Assembly: GCA_963576475.1 (NCBI GenBank)
Contig: OY754981.1
Coordinates: forward strand, 20,681,683 to 20,745,682
Reading direction: 5' to 3'
Origin: Molanna angustata
Taxonomy: Eukaryota; Arthropoda; Insecta; Trichoptera; Molannidae
Length of the DNA stretch: 64,000 nucleotides
The notes under the pieces are model-generated. The model searched no databases. It was not told the origin of the DNA and worked only from the letters and a program-made list of their open reading frames with translations. The position numbers and the translations under genes were made by a program. This document shows positions 51,301 to 61,702 of the stretch, one piece after another. Within the stretch, counting starts at the first letter, position 1; each line of letters begins with the position of its first letter.

Positions 51301-54300
51301 TGATTTTTGGGATCCAGGGTTTTGATTCCACCGTTTGACGGGACTTGCCCCCCTGTTTTGTAAATTACAACTGATGTCTTGAGGTTTTGTTTAAATAGTT
51401 ATAATCGTGGCTGTGATACATTCTACCATTACTAGAGTGTGTTTCACTTAAAAGTTAACTACATGTTTATGTTGGTATGATTGCATTTGTCGTTTTTATG
51501 TTTCAAAAACAGGATATTCCTAACAATTATATTTTTTTCTTTTTGTAATTTTATGTAAAAATTGCTTCTGATAAATCTGCACAAGTTGTTAAAAAAGTAA
51601 GTGTATTTAGTTAAAAATAATTTTACAAGGCATGTTTCATTCTATCATATAAAACTAAGATTATTTTCTTTACAATTTCTTATTAAAATATGAGATTAAA
51701 AGACTTTAATTTGGTTATGTGGCAACATTATTCAGTTTATTTGACCATAGATTTTTATTATAATCATAGATTTTCATATAATATACTAGATGTAGTACTC
51801 TATACAAAAAGTGAGTCATGGAATATCGCACGTTTGACTTTTTGGTTGGTAACATATTTAAGTTTTCCTCATATTTCAACACATCCTAGATAACTGTTCT
51901 CTAAATCTTAGTAAACAAAGTGTTTTTTTTTTTGACAAACAAATCTGAAAACAATTCACATCTTTCTTTTTTCTCTATAAAAAAACAATGTGGTCTGCCA
52001 ACCAAAACGTCAAAAATCCCCCAGAAAAATACCTCGCTTCGATTCATACAAAATTTCCTAACTACGACATCTAGTATATTATAGTAAAAATCTGTGTATT
52101 TGACTGACTGACAGTCATACCAACATTACCACGAAGTGCAATTTTACATAAGTGAAACTCAATACAAATTTGTTTATAATTAGGTTGTTCATTAGATCAC
52201 TATATTGAAAATTTCTAAGTTGTCACATTTGTGTTGTTTGCACCTAAGGGATCCCAATAGGTACTAACTTCACTTGCAACTTTGTAGTACTTACTATATT
52301 AGTTTTATTTATTGCATGTTGTACATTAATATTAGATAATTATATTATTTTAGTATGTGCTGTATGTAATTTTTACTTTCATTATAAAGAACTACATTCA
52401 TTTTTTTCTTTTATTATACTTTATGTAAGTGTGTGAGGCTTACAAAAGTAAATTCATTACTGTGATCTCATCAACCAATGAAATATAAGTTGATAAAACA
52501 ATATTTTTTCCAGTTTCTGTATCAATGACTTATTAAATACTCATCTGTTCCTTGCTCTGTACCGGTCTTTCATTGTAACTTAATTCTAAAATGTTTTGTC
52601 ATTATATTTTATTTATTACAATAATGTAAATTTTTGTAATTCATTATATAATATTGAATATTTTTTATGTTCAACATATGCGTTTATGTTGATTTAAGTT
52701 TTTCTATATGGCTAATTATAGCAGCCAGTATGTTGTTTTTAATTCTTTGTCTTAATTACTGATACAATTGTAGTTCTCATAAAAAAACACATTTTAATGC
52801 AATCAGTATATATTCATTGTGTACAAAATTTATTGTTCTTTTATCTATGTCCAAAATGGACCTATGTTAATATTTGAACAATATTTTTTTAGAGCATAAT
52901 GCTGTACTTTAGAAAAAATCTTTTTATACTGGAATTTTTAATTGAATTGATTTCATATATAAAATCATACAATCTTTCAGCTTAGTTTTCACTTACCTGA
53001 TAGTGTTCAAATTCACGTACCGGCTAACTTATTTGGCGATTGGTTAATATCAATTCACGGAGATTAACATAATATGCAATCTTTATACTGGACTGTGAGT
53101 CTGACTCCGTTTTGTCCAATATACACTAGGCTGAGCTGGCTCTGGAAGGGATATATTTCGTAGCTGTATTTAGAGTAGCTTCTCAACGTGAAGTGCTAGA
53201 GAAACAATATTTGATTTGAATTGATGGGGTCACCAGACCGAAAAGTAACAAGTGTTTCTTTCTGTAGCAGATCACGTTAACAAGTCTAGATTTCACGGAA
53301 GGTGAATATCAAGATACGGGTTTAATACAATAGTGATTTAGTAAAAACAGACAGTGGTTCGAGAAAAGAAAGAATGGTTTCAACTTACAACAATGTATTG
53401 TTCACAAATAATTTACAATTTAAACACAGAAAAATTAACATCCGACAACATAATAATAAGCATGAGAAAATATTTATAAAGCGCACAGAGAAACTTTCTC
53501 ACGATGGGTAGTTATATCAGCGAGTGAGTTACTGAACAAGTCGAAACTTGATCCTTGTGAGCCGAGAGAGCCGAATGATCATTTTAACTGAATAACATAC
53601 TCTCCTACAGCTCTTAACATATTTTTCATATTCACATTTTTTAATAATCCTTATGTTATGTTTAATTTTTCTACTGAATTGCATGTATGTATGTTATATT
53701 TAGGCATATTTTAGTATATATTTATTAATTATTATATAATATTTATACATTTTAATGAACTTTTCCATAGTTACTTTTAGATTTAAAAGTAGTATATGAT
53801 TAGTCATTATTCTAACTATTTTGAAATAGTTAATTAGCAGAGCAGTTAATACATTGGACTACCAATCCTGTTTACCTTGATTGATTAATTTTACCTTTAG
53901 CAAAAGCTTTCTCGCTTTGTTTGGAGAATGTATGAGGATGTATAGTTACTTGTGTACCTACTACAGGAAGTTTTCACTTCTCTATATTGGATATTATCTT
54001 CAGACATCTAATCAAACAGCACATTATTTCAATTTTTAATAATCTCTCTTGTAATGTAACTTCTTTTTATTTAATTTTCTATTCCCTTTTTATTCGGTTT
54101 GCTCGTTTTCACTTATTTTATATAGATACAAAAGAGAAAGGCAATCGTGGTTTCACTGGATTCATGAATCCAGGCCCATGGTAATTTATTCATGTTAATG
54201 AATAAATTACTGTATTTACATAAAAGTAGAAACTTTAGAATATAGAAACTTTGTTTGGGTGATAGTTACATTAATGTCATTCCTGTAATATTTCCACGAA

Positions 54301-57300
54301 ATACCTGCTTTACTTCTTAAAGTTTAAATAATATAAATATTCTCTATAACAAGCTTCTTGGTTATATCTGTATATTATTATATTTTTTAATAAATTCAAT
54401 TCTATTATTTTATACAGTCATGTTCTGCTATTATTAAATTACTATTGCTACTGAAACTCACCTGTATTGCTCTTTGATGAACATCATCATAACCATCATG
54501 ACAATGTTTGTGAAAGAGCAATGGTGATATTAGGAATCGACAAAATAAAAAGAGTAGGTATATATATTTTTTGTAATATAGTATAAAGAGTTCCATTAAG
54601 AAGCGACAGTTCAAATATTGAAAAAAATATTTTTTATGTGATTGAAAAAGGAATTATTTGTATTTAGAATATGTGCCAAAGTGTGTGTATATTTGTTTTT
54701 TAAGGAAATATTTGTTATAAAGAATTATAGATATATTATACTTCACCCTCCTCGGGGGATTGTAAGTTGGGCTCTTATGAAGTTTCGTAATTATTGACAA
54801 CTAAGTGTGGGTTAAGTAAGGGTTCACAATGATGTACAGTATTTTTCCCCTATGCTTAGCTGTTAATAATTAATAATAAAAAATATAGCAGTGATAGCCC
54901 AGCAGTATGGTCGTCGCCTCCCATGCGTGAGATCGATGGCTCGAATCCGGGCGGGGCACGCACCTCTGGATTTTCAAAAAAATTTATGTGTGGATTTATA
55001 TCACTAGCTATGTGTAATTTGTCTGGTTCCCCTTTCTAAGGGTTACGAAGGTCAGATGGCAGTCGCTTCAATGTAATAGCCAGACTCGCCAATTCCAGGA
55101 TCATGGTCAAAGCATACCCCGATAGAAACGGGACAAAAGCGCTAAGGGGAAGGAGGCTTAGCTGTTAATAATTACAGAGCTTTATGAAATGTCCAAACGT
55201 CAAAATGTCCGTCGTACTTTGCTCCGAGGAGTTATAAGTTTAGTTGCATAAGTTTCATTCATGAAAATCAGTCATCATCATGGTCATCATATTCATATAA
55301 TGTTGACTAAATTAATGTAATGTTGGAATGTGGTTGTAAGGATGGCGATTGGGAGTGGTGGGGGAGGAGATATCCTTCCGGACGTTTCCCCGCGTGACTC
55401 TGTAACGCGGTAAGAAATGACATCTATTTATCAGGATGTTTCTTAATATTGTATCTTATATATCTTATCGTCTTTTGGCATCCTGCTGATTGTGGTTTTT
55501 TTTATTTTATACTTTGTTTTATCTATCTACATATTTTGTATTTCCTAATGGCTTTTGCAGACATTTCTATTATGATCACATTTTCATGCCGTTTGAATTA
55601 AATATTAACTCGATTTAAACAATAAAAAAATACATAAATCCCTGGGTAGAACAAACTTTAATATGAATTAAATGCTCTTCACAGTATATATCTGTTCTAA
55701 TTGAGGCATAACTAAATCCACATAACTAACTTATACATTGCATTTTGATTGTAACAATCAACATATACTCATATTATACTCTTAAATTTCATGCAATAGC
55801 TTTTTTCTGCTTTTTAATTTGTATTTTTTTTTTCATTATGATCTCAGTCGATATCTTCAGTAAAAATAATAAGTTTATATTCAAATGTCAATGTATGAAT
55901 TAAGAGATATTTAATTTATTTCGTCATTTGTCTTTTCTTATAAATTCACTTCTCAATAATAAAAATATGATTGTTTTTAAAATATTGAATTTCATTTTTA
56001 CTTTGTATAGTATTTTTTATGGCTGCAACATTTTATATATTTTATATGTGCATTCGCACATCACTCTGTTTCCCTAATGAGATGGGCAGAGAGAACCGAA
56101 CTCAACACATTCCTGTTCAGGCAAACATTTATCACTTGATTTAATAAATTTAAACTTTATTTATTTTCTGTCGTTGAATATCATTTGATCATTCACTTCC
56201 TTTTTTTATATGTTCATTTTTCAATATTTAATTCACATGGTTATAGCATACACATTTGGAAGTGTCCAAATGTTGGAAACCGCGTGCATCAAGTGGGTTT
56301 AATTGATGCAACCTTGATAATGAAGAAACTAAATATGTTACACATTTCAGTAAAAAACACATACTTTCTCGATCTATCTCTACTTCTTATTCTAGCACTT
56401 AATTTATTAATAACCCAATTAACTGTAATTTAATATGTCTTAAATATTTGTTTTAACATACCTTGATAATTTAAATAAATAAAAAATGTGATTGTTGAAT
56501 ATTATCTGCAATGCGTGGATCCTTACATAATAATATTATAATCTAGCTTTTATTTTTATGTATATTTATTTCTTCTACCGGCTGTTTGATGTGATGTTCA
56601 TTTGATTTGAATACTTTGATGCTGTGTGTGCTTTGTAAACATTCAAAACATTTTGTCTTACAAATGTCGTCAAAATAAGACTCACACTTAAGTTACTTCA
56701 AAAATAAATAACTCTCCTTTCAACCCTTTTTCCTGTTCTTTGAATAGTATTTTTATTTTAAAAACTTCACTCAATTCATTGTTTTATACACACATCATGT
56801 GTACATAATATATTCACCAATCATACAAGCATTTTTATAATTTTCTGCGCCAACAATTTATTTATGATAATGTATTTAAAGTATTGAGTATGCACATAGT
56901 TAAAAGATTTTAATCGGCACTTTGGTAAATATTTGAAATCTGCGATTTGATGTTTGAGTTCACCGCATTATATCAATGCTGTCACTATATTTCACTAGCA
57001 CTTTTATTTTTATTAATTAAATCAACTTAGCTTAGAATAAGATATCGAAGCACAAATTTAGTAATAATATACATGAATTTTCTATTTGCAATGATCTATA
57101 TATTCTTTATATATCTTTTTATTTTCAGTTTTTAAAATTTAGCATGTCTTCTATTATTATCTCAATTGTTTTTTTTACTACTAGCCTTATAGTATACATA
57201 TTTATGCTTTGTAATTTAGAAAAAAAACATACACAAGTAAGTAATTTTAAAAATTGTTTTATGGTTTTGGTTGAGGTTGAGGTTATGTTTTGTGAATCTT

Positions 57301-60300
57301 AGATTGATAATAGAATGTAGTACAATATATTACATAAACATGTGTTCTTGAAAGTTTTATCTATAAAGAATCATCAAAGCTTACTACAAATATTTTCATG
57401 AATATATTTATTTCTGAATAAATCTGTGTTAAGCATTTAATATAAAAGTGTTAATCGACGTTCAAAAATTCTTCTTTAATTTATTAATTTCTTTACATTT
57501 AATAAGAATCACTGAATTCAATTAATTGTGATAGAATATTTTTTTAATTGAGTTTATTATTTCAGCGTAAACTGGAGGCGGCCAGTAGAGTAGCTGTAGG
57601 AAGTTTGAAGTTAGTTCAGCCTCGAGAAACTGTTCCTTCAGCTACGTCCACATTGACGCCTTTGTTATTACATGCCTGTCCTGATAACTTCTCGCCACTT
57701 ATATATTTTCAAGTAAGTTTTATGCAGTTTTCTTATCTAGCCTAATTATTAAAAAATATTTGGCTACAAACTACAGACTGTTTCTCGAAATATAATTTAT
57801 TAAATAAAATTCTTACATGATTTAGATGAGAATTTATCATAAGTATGTGAAAAATTTTACAGTACCTCATCAAAAAGACTAGAATCGTAAGCTTGTAGTG
57901 TGATTCACATGTTTTAAATGTTTATATTGTAGGAACTGCGTACAGAAAATTTAGGAAGACTTCTCATATATACAGAAATCCTTTCGAGTACACAGGAAAT
58001 TATCAATGAACAAACTCGAACGCACGGATTGGTCATCGTTGCTGACCGTCAAACGAAGGTACATTTTCATTTGAGTTTCTTTTGTGAAAATCTTGAAATT
58101 TTATATGCTCTGGTCAGAAGAGCAGTGAATCAAATCCATTTTTGCCATAAATGAGTTAGAAGAAAAATCTTTATAAGTAACTAGTATTTTTTCTAAAAAT
58201 TTACTATTCTGAATACTGCGTATGATTTTATTGACGTACTAAACCCGTGTTTGGTTTATTCAGGGCTCAGGTCGTGGGGGCACGGTGTGGCTCAGCCCTC
58301 CTGGTTGTCTGATGTTCTCTGTACAGCTACACAGTCCGGTGGGCAGTGCCATTAGCCAAAGAGCTCCGCTGTTGCAGCATATTTCAGCTGTGGCCATCGT
58401 AATGGCTATAAGAGAACTACCAGGATATGAAGATATTGATATAAGGTACACATATCTTGTTATTTAATATTGATCAATCTGAAACTAATAGTATTTTGTT
58501 TTTGATTGCTTTTATATAAATATTATGTTTCATTAATCCATTTTTTTTTTCAGAATAAAATGGCCAAACGATATTTACTACAGCAGATCTGTAAAACTAG
58601 GAGGATTGATCTCCAATGTTCATGTAACTGGTGACGATATGGTCTTCAATATTGGTAGGTTTCTATTTTGTAATAAAATATTATTTTATAGTTCTGTTAA
58701 TATACATAATAATATTCCAATATTTTATTGTTTAATATATTTTATCAAAAACTTTTCTTATTTCTACTAGTTATCATCTTGAGCCATATTGGATAAGAAG
58801 AAATAACTTGTCAGTAAATAGAGTTATTATTCCAGAGATATTACGGAGAATATGTTGAAAAGTCCACCTCAATGTCATCGTCCTTATCCGTGACTACAAC
58901 CCAGGTCGAGTCTTGGCCTCCTGTAGATGTCACCTCCATAACTGTCAGTTTTGTGCAGCGTCACACCGATTCTGGACACCTATGCTATGAGCATCCTTCG
59001 CAACTCTGTCCAACCACCGACTCTTGGCTTTGACCTTCCTGCTTTCCTTCTGCCTCTTGGTACACCATCGCTTTTGGAATGTTTCCATCGCCCATTCTTC
59101 ATACATGTCCCGCCCACTTGAGCCTCCCAATCATTATTTCTCTGGAAATGATTCTTCTTCTTTATGTGTCCTGTCGGGTCCCCCAGACGTTAACGATCAC
59201 TCAGGAGAAACTTTCCCTGTCCTGTGTGGTGCGGAACAAGTTCCACACGCCTCATTGCCGTTCACTCCCGAATGTTACTGAGCCAGGATATTTGCTTTCT
59301 GCCGACTCTACGGCCCTCGATCTTTCCTTTTATGATCAACTGTATGATCAAGTATTTTTCGCCTCTCATTATGTGACCAAAATATGAAGTCTTACGGAGC
59401 TTGACTGTCGTGAACAACTGTCTTTCAGTATTAGCTATACGCAAGACTTCAACGTTGCTCACTATGTCGGTCCAGGGTTAGATTTGATTTGGATATGATA
59501 AATCATAGAGCTCCTGGTTATATCTGATACACCACTCTCCATTGTCACAAATCGGGCCATATATCCTCCGCAGCACCTTCCTTTTGAGAGTTTTCTCATC
59601 AGCCTAACTGATTTTCCAGCATTCTGAACCATACATAAGCATGGGTCAAATAAGATGTATTGATTGATTATTTAATTTTCATAGGTATTGGTTTGAATTT
59701 AGACAACTCCTCTCCTACTAGATGCCTAAATGATATAATCAAACATTGCAACAATAAACTTGCTCCCATTGAAAGAGAAAAACTTCTTGCTCTCATTTTG
59801 AACACTTTGGAGACCCTATTTGATAATATACAACAAACTGAAGATTTCACCAAACTGTACGATCTCTATTACAAGTATTGGCTACACTCGTAAGTATTAA
59901 TTATATAATAATTTTATTTTTAAAAATTTATATTTGTGTAAAAAAAAGTGGCTGTTAGATTGTCATTACATAACTTTTTTTTTTCTTTCCCCTTAGCGCT
60001 TTTGTCCCGTTTCTATCGGGGTACGCTTTGACCATAACAATCTCAACAAAAGCAACATGGAAACCTTATAAATGTGGTACAATAGTGTTTGGTCCTTTTT
60101 TCTAAAACTACAGCATAATAAAAAAATTAAACTTCAAAGGGAGAAAGGAGGGAGAAATCATTCATAAGAATCTTATCGGAATATTCAATTTAGATTAAAT
60201 TACATTAAAACTATGAATGCTGTGAATTATTTTTTTCTCTCTACTTCCACCTTCTAAACATATGAAACATACCCACACCTCTTCATTATTATAACCCACA

Positions 60301-60797
60301 AAAACATCCAGTAAAGTAACTTCAGATGAAGAAGCAAGGAGTCATCGACTCGGTACTCCGATGTTCAGATATGACAAATAACCAATTAATATTTTGAAGC
60401 TTTTTGTATTCAGAAGCTTTTCTGTAGAAATAAAATATTTTTATTTTTAAATACTAGTTTCATTTACATCATAAATAATTTCTTTTGAAGCTGTTGTTAA
60501 TTTTTAGGCTTAAAATCAATTGAATGAAGTATAATTATGAAATATAAGTCATATTATTTAAATCTCACCACATTTGGTACTGTCTTTACTAAATCTTATA
60601 TTAATAATTATAGGGATGAAGAGGTTTCAGTGAATGAAGAAAATGTGGCAGACAAAGATCCAGTGAAGTATCGTGTATTGGGAATTGATGACTTTGGTTA
60701 CCTTCGAGTCACTTGTCCCAGTGGAGAAATAACTCTCAGACCGGACGGAAACACGTTCGACATGATGAGGGGTTTGATAGCGCCAAAACAAGTTTAA
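39193..60797 (+). CDS. Hcs: holocarboxylase synthetase (biotin-protein ligase), 14 coding exons
   Basis: Exons 39193-39328, 39725-40056, 40493-40631, 41845-42793, 43328-43526, 44685-44809, 45640-45772, 46991-47176, 57566-57712, 57933-58058, 58264-58445, 58554-58654, 59685-59889, 60614-60797. All introns are GT-AG and phases agree, giving 3144 nt (1047 aa). The enzyme makes biotinyl-5'-AMP and transfers biotin to a lysine of carboxylases (acetyl-CoA, pyruvate, propionyl-CoA and methylcrotonyl-CoA carboxylases). Catalytic signatures are STQ in the first strand, the biotinyl-AMP loop GSGRGG (825-830), KWPND (887-891), the probable catalytic lysine in KLGG (K899), and the C-terminal cap with LRPDGNTFDMM. 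The roughly 780-residue N-terminal region includes a Lys/Glu-rich insert in exon 4. An in-frame stop precedes the ATG (CTACCATG). Confidence 0.96.
39725..40056 (+). CDS. Hcs: Hcs exon 2
   Basis: Completes the split codon and reads (E)CSRACSSLCEDPKG to ...LSDEDVEELDILP. Acceptor TTTTCAG, donor GTATTT. The stretch is GC-rich, so a second frame is also open for 70 codons; only this frame joins exons 1 and 3. Confidence 0.88.
40493..40631 (+). CDS. Hcs: Hcs exon 3
   Basis: 46 codons plus one base, ESEAWHILAWHVGGSRL to ...MKGPLARLQ. Acceptor TTAACAG, donor GTATGT. Confidence 0.88.
40838..41392 (+). mobile_element. decayed LINE fragment in Hcs intron 3
   Basis: KDLGVYIDNYLSWHEQ at 40848-40895 is the post-RT motif of Jockey/CR1-like LINEs. 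Further decayed pieces (SATLWNSLSPDIA at about 41325) follow. Confidence 0.7.
41393..41506 (-). mobile_element. tRNA-derived SINE, family 1
   Basis: The minus strand reads ACCGCCGTGCCACAGTTGGT (box A) and CCTGGGTTCGATTCCCAGC (box B), then AGAGAAGAAATTTATTTAAA and ATTTCTCACGCAA. It abuts the LINE fragment on its left. Confidence 0.8.
41845..42793 (+). CDS. Hcs: Hcs exon 4 (large, Lys/Glu-rich)
   Basis: 949 nt (residues about 203-518). After VNFEGSPISLNDKECVAVS the exon encodes a charged, probably disordered region with repeated TVKEDI-x-QPKNIK and MK-x-VKN(K/R) units, then RPPNILVYSDSAVTRDN. The last block is the start of the conserved N-terminal (glutaminase-like) HLCS domain. Acceptor TTTTAG, donor GTATTT. 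Confidence 0.93.
43328..43526 (+). CDS. Hcs: Hcs exon 5
   Basis: (R)YAVYCSGDESSLESVGPMG to ...LTVLPYYRTAE. LLIV-x-GG-type strand and GGARVLSLCSD match the HLCS N-terminal domain. Acceptor TTGTAG, phase 2 in and 0 out. Confidence 0.92.
43795..43982 (+). repeat. dispersed repeat R, copy 1
   Basis: ACGCCATCTATTGA, then ATGAGGTGACAAT-like and ACCTGTACCAATGTGTA-like blocks occur in the same order at 50785-51150. Family unknown; possibly a retroelement end. In Hcs intron 5. Confidence 0.65.
44005..44125 (+). repeat. dispersed repeat Q, copy 1
   Basis: AAAGTGATCACGTAGACCAG, CCGATGACAGGTCGTAAG and GTAGGTGCCTTGATTTCCC recur inverted at 48005-48120. Non-coding; family unknown. Confidence 0.75.
44685..44809 (+). 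CDS. Hcs: Hcs exon 6
   Basis: VREKELASFTYDKWSSVKLL to ...TAAPTPQ. Acceptor TTTGCAG, donor GTATGT, phase 2 out. Confidence 0.9.
44890..45050 (+). mobile_element. RTE-like 3' end fragment
   Basis: It encodes QYNRRVCMMRCMDVNEAKHV, matching the C terminus of the RTE copies, then GTCAAGATAGAAGAGTCTGGC. In Hcs intron 6. Confidence 0.7.
45080..45602 (+). mobile_element. dispersed repeat ending AATCGGTTCAGCCGTTTAAG...ATATATATAAAGAT
   Basis: It starts GCCGACCTGACAGACGTTGTC and ends TTATATATATAAAGAT. These are hallmarks of a common insect non-coding retroelement end, recognised from general knowledge; class uncertain. Confidence 0.5.
45640..45772 (+). CDS. Hcs: Hcs exon 7
   Basis: PTEYRGHNGHVLKVEILA to ...RSSGTAVFSQ. 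Acceptor CTTTTAG, donor GTACAT. The SGTAVFSQVHLE-type strand across exons 7 and 8 is conserved in HLCS. Confidence 0.92.
45880..45966. repeat. TGACTTCACACTA short repeats
   Basis: Three direct copies and one inverted copy of (C)TGACTTCACACTA within about 85 bp, immediately before the MITE at 45967. Confidence 0.75.
45967..46623 (+). mobile_element. TIR MITE with CAGTCTTACTA ends, copy 2
   Basis: The ends CAGTCTTACTATTAAAA and TTATTAGTAAGACTG are inverted and flanked by TAA on both sides, as in PIF/Harbinger-type insertions. Relative of 27250-27779, in opposite orientation. In Hcs intron 7. Confidence 0.85.
46991..47176 (+). CDS. Hcs: Hcs exon 8
   Basis: 62 codons, VHLELDAREYLTGDG to ...PAYFLGIYE. 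Acceptor TTTCTAG, donor GTATTA. The following intron is about 10.4 kb and full of repeats. Confidence 0.92.
48005..48120 (-). repeat. dispersed repeat Q, copy 2
   Basis: Inverted relative of 44005-44125, sharing GTGATCACGTAAACCAGCCG on the minus strand. Directly left of the LINE at 48.18 kb. Confidence 0.75.
48181..50765 (-). mobile_element. Jockey/CR1-like LINE, 5'-truncated, 2.6 kb, with poly(A) tail
   Basis: Minus orientation in Hcs intron 8. The 15-base T run at 48181-48195 is its poly(A) tail. From the 5' side come the last part of an AP endonuclease (AVLGDFNVHHSDWL, SSDHCLVQT, about 50760-50345), a linker in another frame (50457-50065) and the RT (below). Two frameshifts, near 50400 and 50050, break the ORF. 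Confidence 0.93.
48263..50017 (-). pseudogene. LINE reverse transcriptase segment (584 aa open)
   Basis: RT motifs in order: NGPDGIPVLVLKK, HPIPKKGDRSNPSNYRPI, DISKAFDRVWH, GVPQGSILSPTLF, CYADDST (YADD catalytic box), then LLGVSITNQL and RRAIRLIDDPSLTDGL in the C-terminal part. The RT domain itself is intact, but the upstream frameshifts separate it from the endonuclease. The ATG at 50017 is internal, not the original start. Confidence 0.92.
50785..51150 (+). repeat. dispersed repeat R, copy 2, interrupted by a SINE
   Basis: ATGCCATCTATTGAC (50791) and GAGGTGACAATACTATCGC (51033) to ACCTGTACCAATGTGTATG (about 51114) correspond to 43795-43982. The SINE at 50850-51015 lies between the two halves. 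Confidence 0.7.
50850..51015 (+). mobile_element. tRNA-derived SINE, family 2, best-preserved copy
   Basis: TGGCAGAGCAGTTAGCGCGC (box A), CGAGTTTGAATCCTGCCTC (box B), then GGGAATGTACGAAGATGTAT and ACAAGGACATCTTC with an A-rich end. The tRNA-like head has an anticodon-arm-like stem (TGGGCTAGTAATCCA). Confidence 0.85.
51176..51353. mobile_element. palindromic MITE, copy 2
   Basis: 178-bp inverted repeat with GGGGCAAGTCCCATCAAACC at one end. The arms have more mismatches than the other copies in the inner right arm. In Hcs intron 8. Confidence 0.9.
53263..53609 (-). mobile_element. LTR-like sequence (solo or truncated)
   Basis: The minus strand begins TGTAGGAGAGTATG and ends CTGCTACA, inverted TGTAG/CTACA ends 347 bp apart, with a TTTATAAATA box inside. 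Downstream, TGGTGACCCC could be a leader or primer-binding region of the BEL/Pao or Gypsy type. No second LTR or gag/pol is visible. Confidence 0.35.
53830..53985 (+). mobile_element. decayed SINE, family 2
   Basis: GCAGAGCAGTTAATACATTGGAC and GGAGAATGTATGAGGATGTAT keep the order of the 50.85-kb copy; box B is lost. Confidence 0.6.
54890..55165 (+). mobile_element. tRNA-derived SINE, family 3
   Basis: GATAGCCCAGCAGTATGGTC (box A-like) and GATGGCTCGAATCCGGGC (box B) are followed by a body ending ACCCCGATAGAAACGGGACA...GCTAAGGGGAAGG. A piece of the same tail is at 59990-60045. Confidence 0.8.
55170..57565. other. rest of Hcs intron 8, mostly unassigned
   Basis: AT-rich. A minus-strand RTE tail remnant (GGTTCTCTCTGCCCATCTC) lies at about 56070-56110. 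No missing Hcs exon is needed, since exons 8 and 9 join in phase. Confidence 0.45.
57566..57712 (+). CDS. Hcs: Hcs exon 9
   Basis: 49 codons, RKLEAASRVAVGSLKLV to ...FSPLIYFQ. Acceptor ATTTCAG, donor GTAAGT. It leads into the catalytic domain. Confidence 0.92.
57933..58058 (+). CDS. Hcs: Hcs exon 10 (catalytic domain start)
   Basis: 42 codons, ELRTENLGRLLIYTEILSST to ...VIVADRQTK. The LGRLLIY...SSTQ motif is the first part of the biotin/lipoate ligase fold. Confidence 0.95.
58264..58445 (+). CDS. Hcs: Hcs exon 11 (biotinyl-AMP loop)
   Basis: GSGRGGTVWLSPPGCLMFSV to ...LPGYEDIDI. GxGRGG-x-VWLSP-x-GC is the adenylate-binding loop typical of biotin ligases. Acceptor TATTCAG, phase 2 out. Confidence 0.97.
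58554..58654 (+). CDS. Hcs: Hcs exon 12 (KWPND motif)
   Basis: (R)IKWPNDIYYSRSVKLGGLI to ...DMVFNI. It contains KWPND and the lysine in KLGG that corresponds to the catalytic lysine of BirA-type enzymes. Donor GTAGGT. Confidence 0.97.
58930..59655 (-). mobile_element. fused, decayed LINE fragments in Hcs intron 12
   Basis: The minus strand encodes broken pieces such as KTLKRKVLRRIYGPICDNGE (about 59600), KTSYFGHIMRGEKYL (about 59375) and GRRVGRKQISWLSNI, typical of the C terminus of RTE-like LINE ORFs. Stops and shifts are frequent. Confidence 0.7.
59685..59889 (+). CDS. Hcs: Hcs exon 13
   Basis: (G)IGLNLDNSSPTRCLNDII to ...YYKYWLHS. G(I/C)G-x-N-x-x-NS-x-PT-x-CLND is conserved in HLCS. Acceptor TTCATAG, donor GTAAGT. 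Confidence 0.95.
59990..60045 (-). mobile_element. SINE family 3 tail fragment
   Basis: CCCCTTAGCGCTTTTGTCCC and TTTCTATCGGGGTACGCTTTG are the inverse of the 3' end of the 54.9-kb SINE. Confidence 0.75.
60614..60797 (+). CDS. Hcs: Hcs exon 14 (C-terminal cap, stop)
   Basis: DEEVSVNEENVADKD, then YRVLGIDDFGYLRV, and ITLRPDGNTFDMMRGLIAPK before TAA. This is the C-terminal SH3-like cap of eukaryotic biotin ligases. Acceptor ATTATAG. Confidence 0.96.
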
Positions 60798-60866
60798 TTT
60801 ATCAAACTTTTATTATTTTTTAAATTTCAAATACTATCTTTAGAATTTATTTGATGTTGACATCTA

Positions 60867-60872
60867 AATAAA
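60867..60872 (+). promoter_or_regulatory. candidate Hcs poly(A) signal
   Basis: AATAAA 70 bp after the Hcs stop codon, before the first 3'-flank repeat. Confidence 0.5.
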
Positions 60873-61096
60873 CCAGCTATATTATTCTCTACCGCAAATC
60901 GGATTCCAATTTTGAAATTTTCATCAAGAACCTGACTTTGTAACTAGATGGGTACGAAATAATTGTAAAAGTCGTTGATTTGTATGAACGCAGGCTACAG
61001 GTATGTAGGTTCTAAATGAAAATTTGAATTAGGATCGGATTCGAGTGTTCTAAAATTCGAGTGTAAAACTATTCTTTTATAATTAAGGTGACTATG

Positions 61097-61702
61097 GGCC
61101 AGTATTACAGTCTCAGTTTAAGAGCTTAACTCAAGTTTTACAAAAATATAGCGTATTACAGTGTCTGTTTAGGCCTAATCTTCCCTCAAATACGTCACTA
61201 AAACGACAAATATTTTACTCAACGTTTCTGACGGATTAGGTACTTAACGGTGAGTCAACTGTCATTTGCTAGGCAACGCGTGTAATTTCAGTTTCTATCA
61301 CTAGAGGCGTTAAGCAACGAGTGTAGTTTCAGTGTTCTATCACTAGAGGCATTAGTTGTATCGACGGTGGCGCCACACAACAAAACAAACTGACAGCCAT
61401 ATTGAAACGAACATGGGCATTTTAAAACATTATTTTGGTGAAAAAAATTAAATTTACCATGTTGAATAGTAAAACAATAGTATTTCAAGTCGTAGCGTCC
61501 CGTTTTTTAGTTCGTATTTTTTGAGGTTATTTAAAATTTGACAGATGTAACCACAGAAAAAGTAAAATATGTCTATAATTGAAGATTTAGTAACTGACAT
61601 GTCATATTGCACTGTAATACGGAAATGGATTCAATCTCCCCTTAACATTAATCTTGAGTTTAACAAACTCAATGAGTTGAGTGCCGACTGTAATACCGGG
61701 CC
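61097..61702. mobile_element. TIR element, 606 bp, TATG flanks
   Basis: GGCCAGTATTACAGTC at the left and GACTGTAATACCGGGCC at the right are inverted, with TATG on both outer sides (61093-61096, 61703-61706). An internal direct duplication contains TCTATCACTAGAGGC twice. The short ORF at 61569-61751 shows nothing familiar. In the 3' flank of Hcs. Confidence 0.75.

Noticed and set aside
47177..57565. A missing Hcs exon in the 10.4-kb intron
   Set aside because: Exons 8 and 9 join in phase 0, and no candidate with HLCS-like sequence and splice sites was seen.
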